DNA from: Acidobacteriaceae bacterium | GTDB taxonomy: Bacteria > Acidobacteriota > Terriglobia > Terriglobales > Acidobacteriaceae | NCBI GenBank assembly: GCA_003165075.1 | Contig: PLSM01000108.1 | Location: forward strand, 1-64,000 | Reading direction: 5' to 3' | DNA: 64,000 bases | In this document: one piece after another, positions 63,761 to 64,000 of the stretch | How positions within the stretch are numbered: the first letter of the stretch is position 1 | Layout of the letters: the number at the start of each line of letters is the position of its first letter | Notes under the pieces: model-generated | The model's database searches: none | Told to the model about the DNA's origin: nothing | Seen by the model: the letters and a program-made list of their open reading frames with translations, nothing else | Position numbers and translations under genes: made by a program

Positions 63761-64000
63761 CAGAGTCGCTCACTCGCTAAAGTAGTATGCTGCTTGCTGT
63801 ATTGCGTTTAAGATTATCCGACGCCACGTTTAAACAGCGGCTCCTCAGCCAATGAGGTGAAGGCCGGCATTCGGCGTCGGAGCGGGTGAGTGCCGGAACG
63901 GGCAGGCCGCGAAACCGGATGGAAGCCTTCAACTCAAATATCCCAGAAATGCCCCGTATTCCTCCGCGCCATAACGAAGCCTCTGCAATGGTAACCACAT
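63761..64000. other. Window edge, no supported gene
   Basis: 240 bases. The minus-strand ORF 63777-63998 shows no motif and has unusual composition for this genome. The helicase coding does not continue here, suggesting a recombination breakpoint near 63760. Confidence 0.4.

Noticed and set aside
63777-63998. 73-aa ORF at the right edge
   Set aside because: No motif, composition unlike coding sequence, next to a presumed breakpoint.

Overview
The window reads as chromosomal DNA of a GC-rich, Gram-negative soil-type bacterium. The gene repertoire suggests Acidobacteriota (Terriglobia / Acidobacteriaceae-like): TolC-type outer-membrane factors, many Tat or Sec exported hydrolases, a GAF-GAF-SpoIIE phosphatase, DegP-type HtrA, a TadE/TadG cluster and a WbsX-like glycan protein. 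The taxonomic call is inference from gene content; no marker gene was searched. Genes are dense and mostly uninterrupted up to about 51 kb. The last 12 kb is an accessory zone built from layered mobile elements.

Left edge (1-940): the 3' end (domains V and VI) of a group II intron, then tRNA-Ser(CGA) on the minus strand. 0.9-8.2 kb: a seven-gene operon encoding TetR regulator, TolC, HlyD, two separate ABC ATPases and two ABC-2 permeases. It is a complete tripartite efflux pump of YbhGFSR type with its own outer-membrane channel and regulator. 8.5-21.3 kb: a giant GH13 protein, a Tat-exported amidase, accA, a CPBP-family protein with degenerate motifs, an exported Pro/Ala-rich protein, a 59-aa zinc ribbon, pyrF and a TPR protein. 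21.3-33.1 kb: two tandem 508-aa glycosidase-like paralogues, a zinc-ribbon/PspC protein, an alpha/beta hydrolase, lysA, a type-B carboxylesterase, a peptidoglycan-binding protein, HtrA and an M28 peptidase.

33.1-51.6 kb: TadG-TadE-TadE operon whose TadG carries a 'TGSGS' repeat region; a frameshifted Sel1 gene; MscS; amidohydrolase; a Phd/RelE toxin-antitoxin pair overlapping an M20 peptidase; truA; a second TolC-family protein; aroA; a SpoIIE phosphatase; acyltransferase 3; deoC; and a WbsX/GH99-like protein whose Tat signal begins at an apparent ACG codon.

51.8-64 kb: a small HTH protein, a 5'-truncated ISNCY-type transposase unit whose right end is interrupted by a complete ISL3-family IS (perfect 23-bp inverted repeats and 8-bp CATTTTCA target duplication), and a c-di-GMP operon on the minus strand (truncated Ig-like lipoprotein, PAS-PAS-GGDEF-EAL, DUF192-PilZ fusion). 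Next come an IS1182-family transposase tail, a remnant group II intron whose reverse transcriptase is split by a second, apparently intact group II intron (a nested or 'twintron' arrangement), and finally a broken DUF1998-type helicase C-terminus whose reading frame runs into the RT fragment. The most noteworthy items are the nested introns, the duplicated-PAS/DUF192-PilZ c-di-GMP module, the giant GH13 protein and the GSGS-repeat TadG. I did not find a clearly new intact defence or biosynthetic system.
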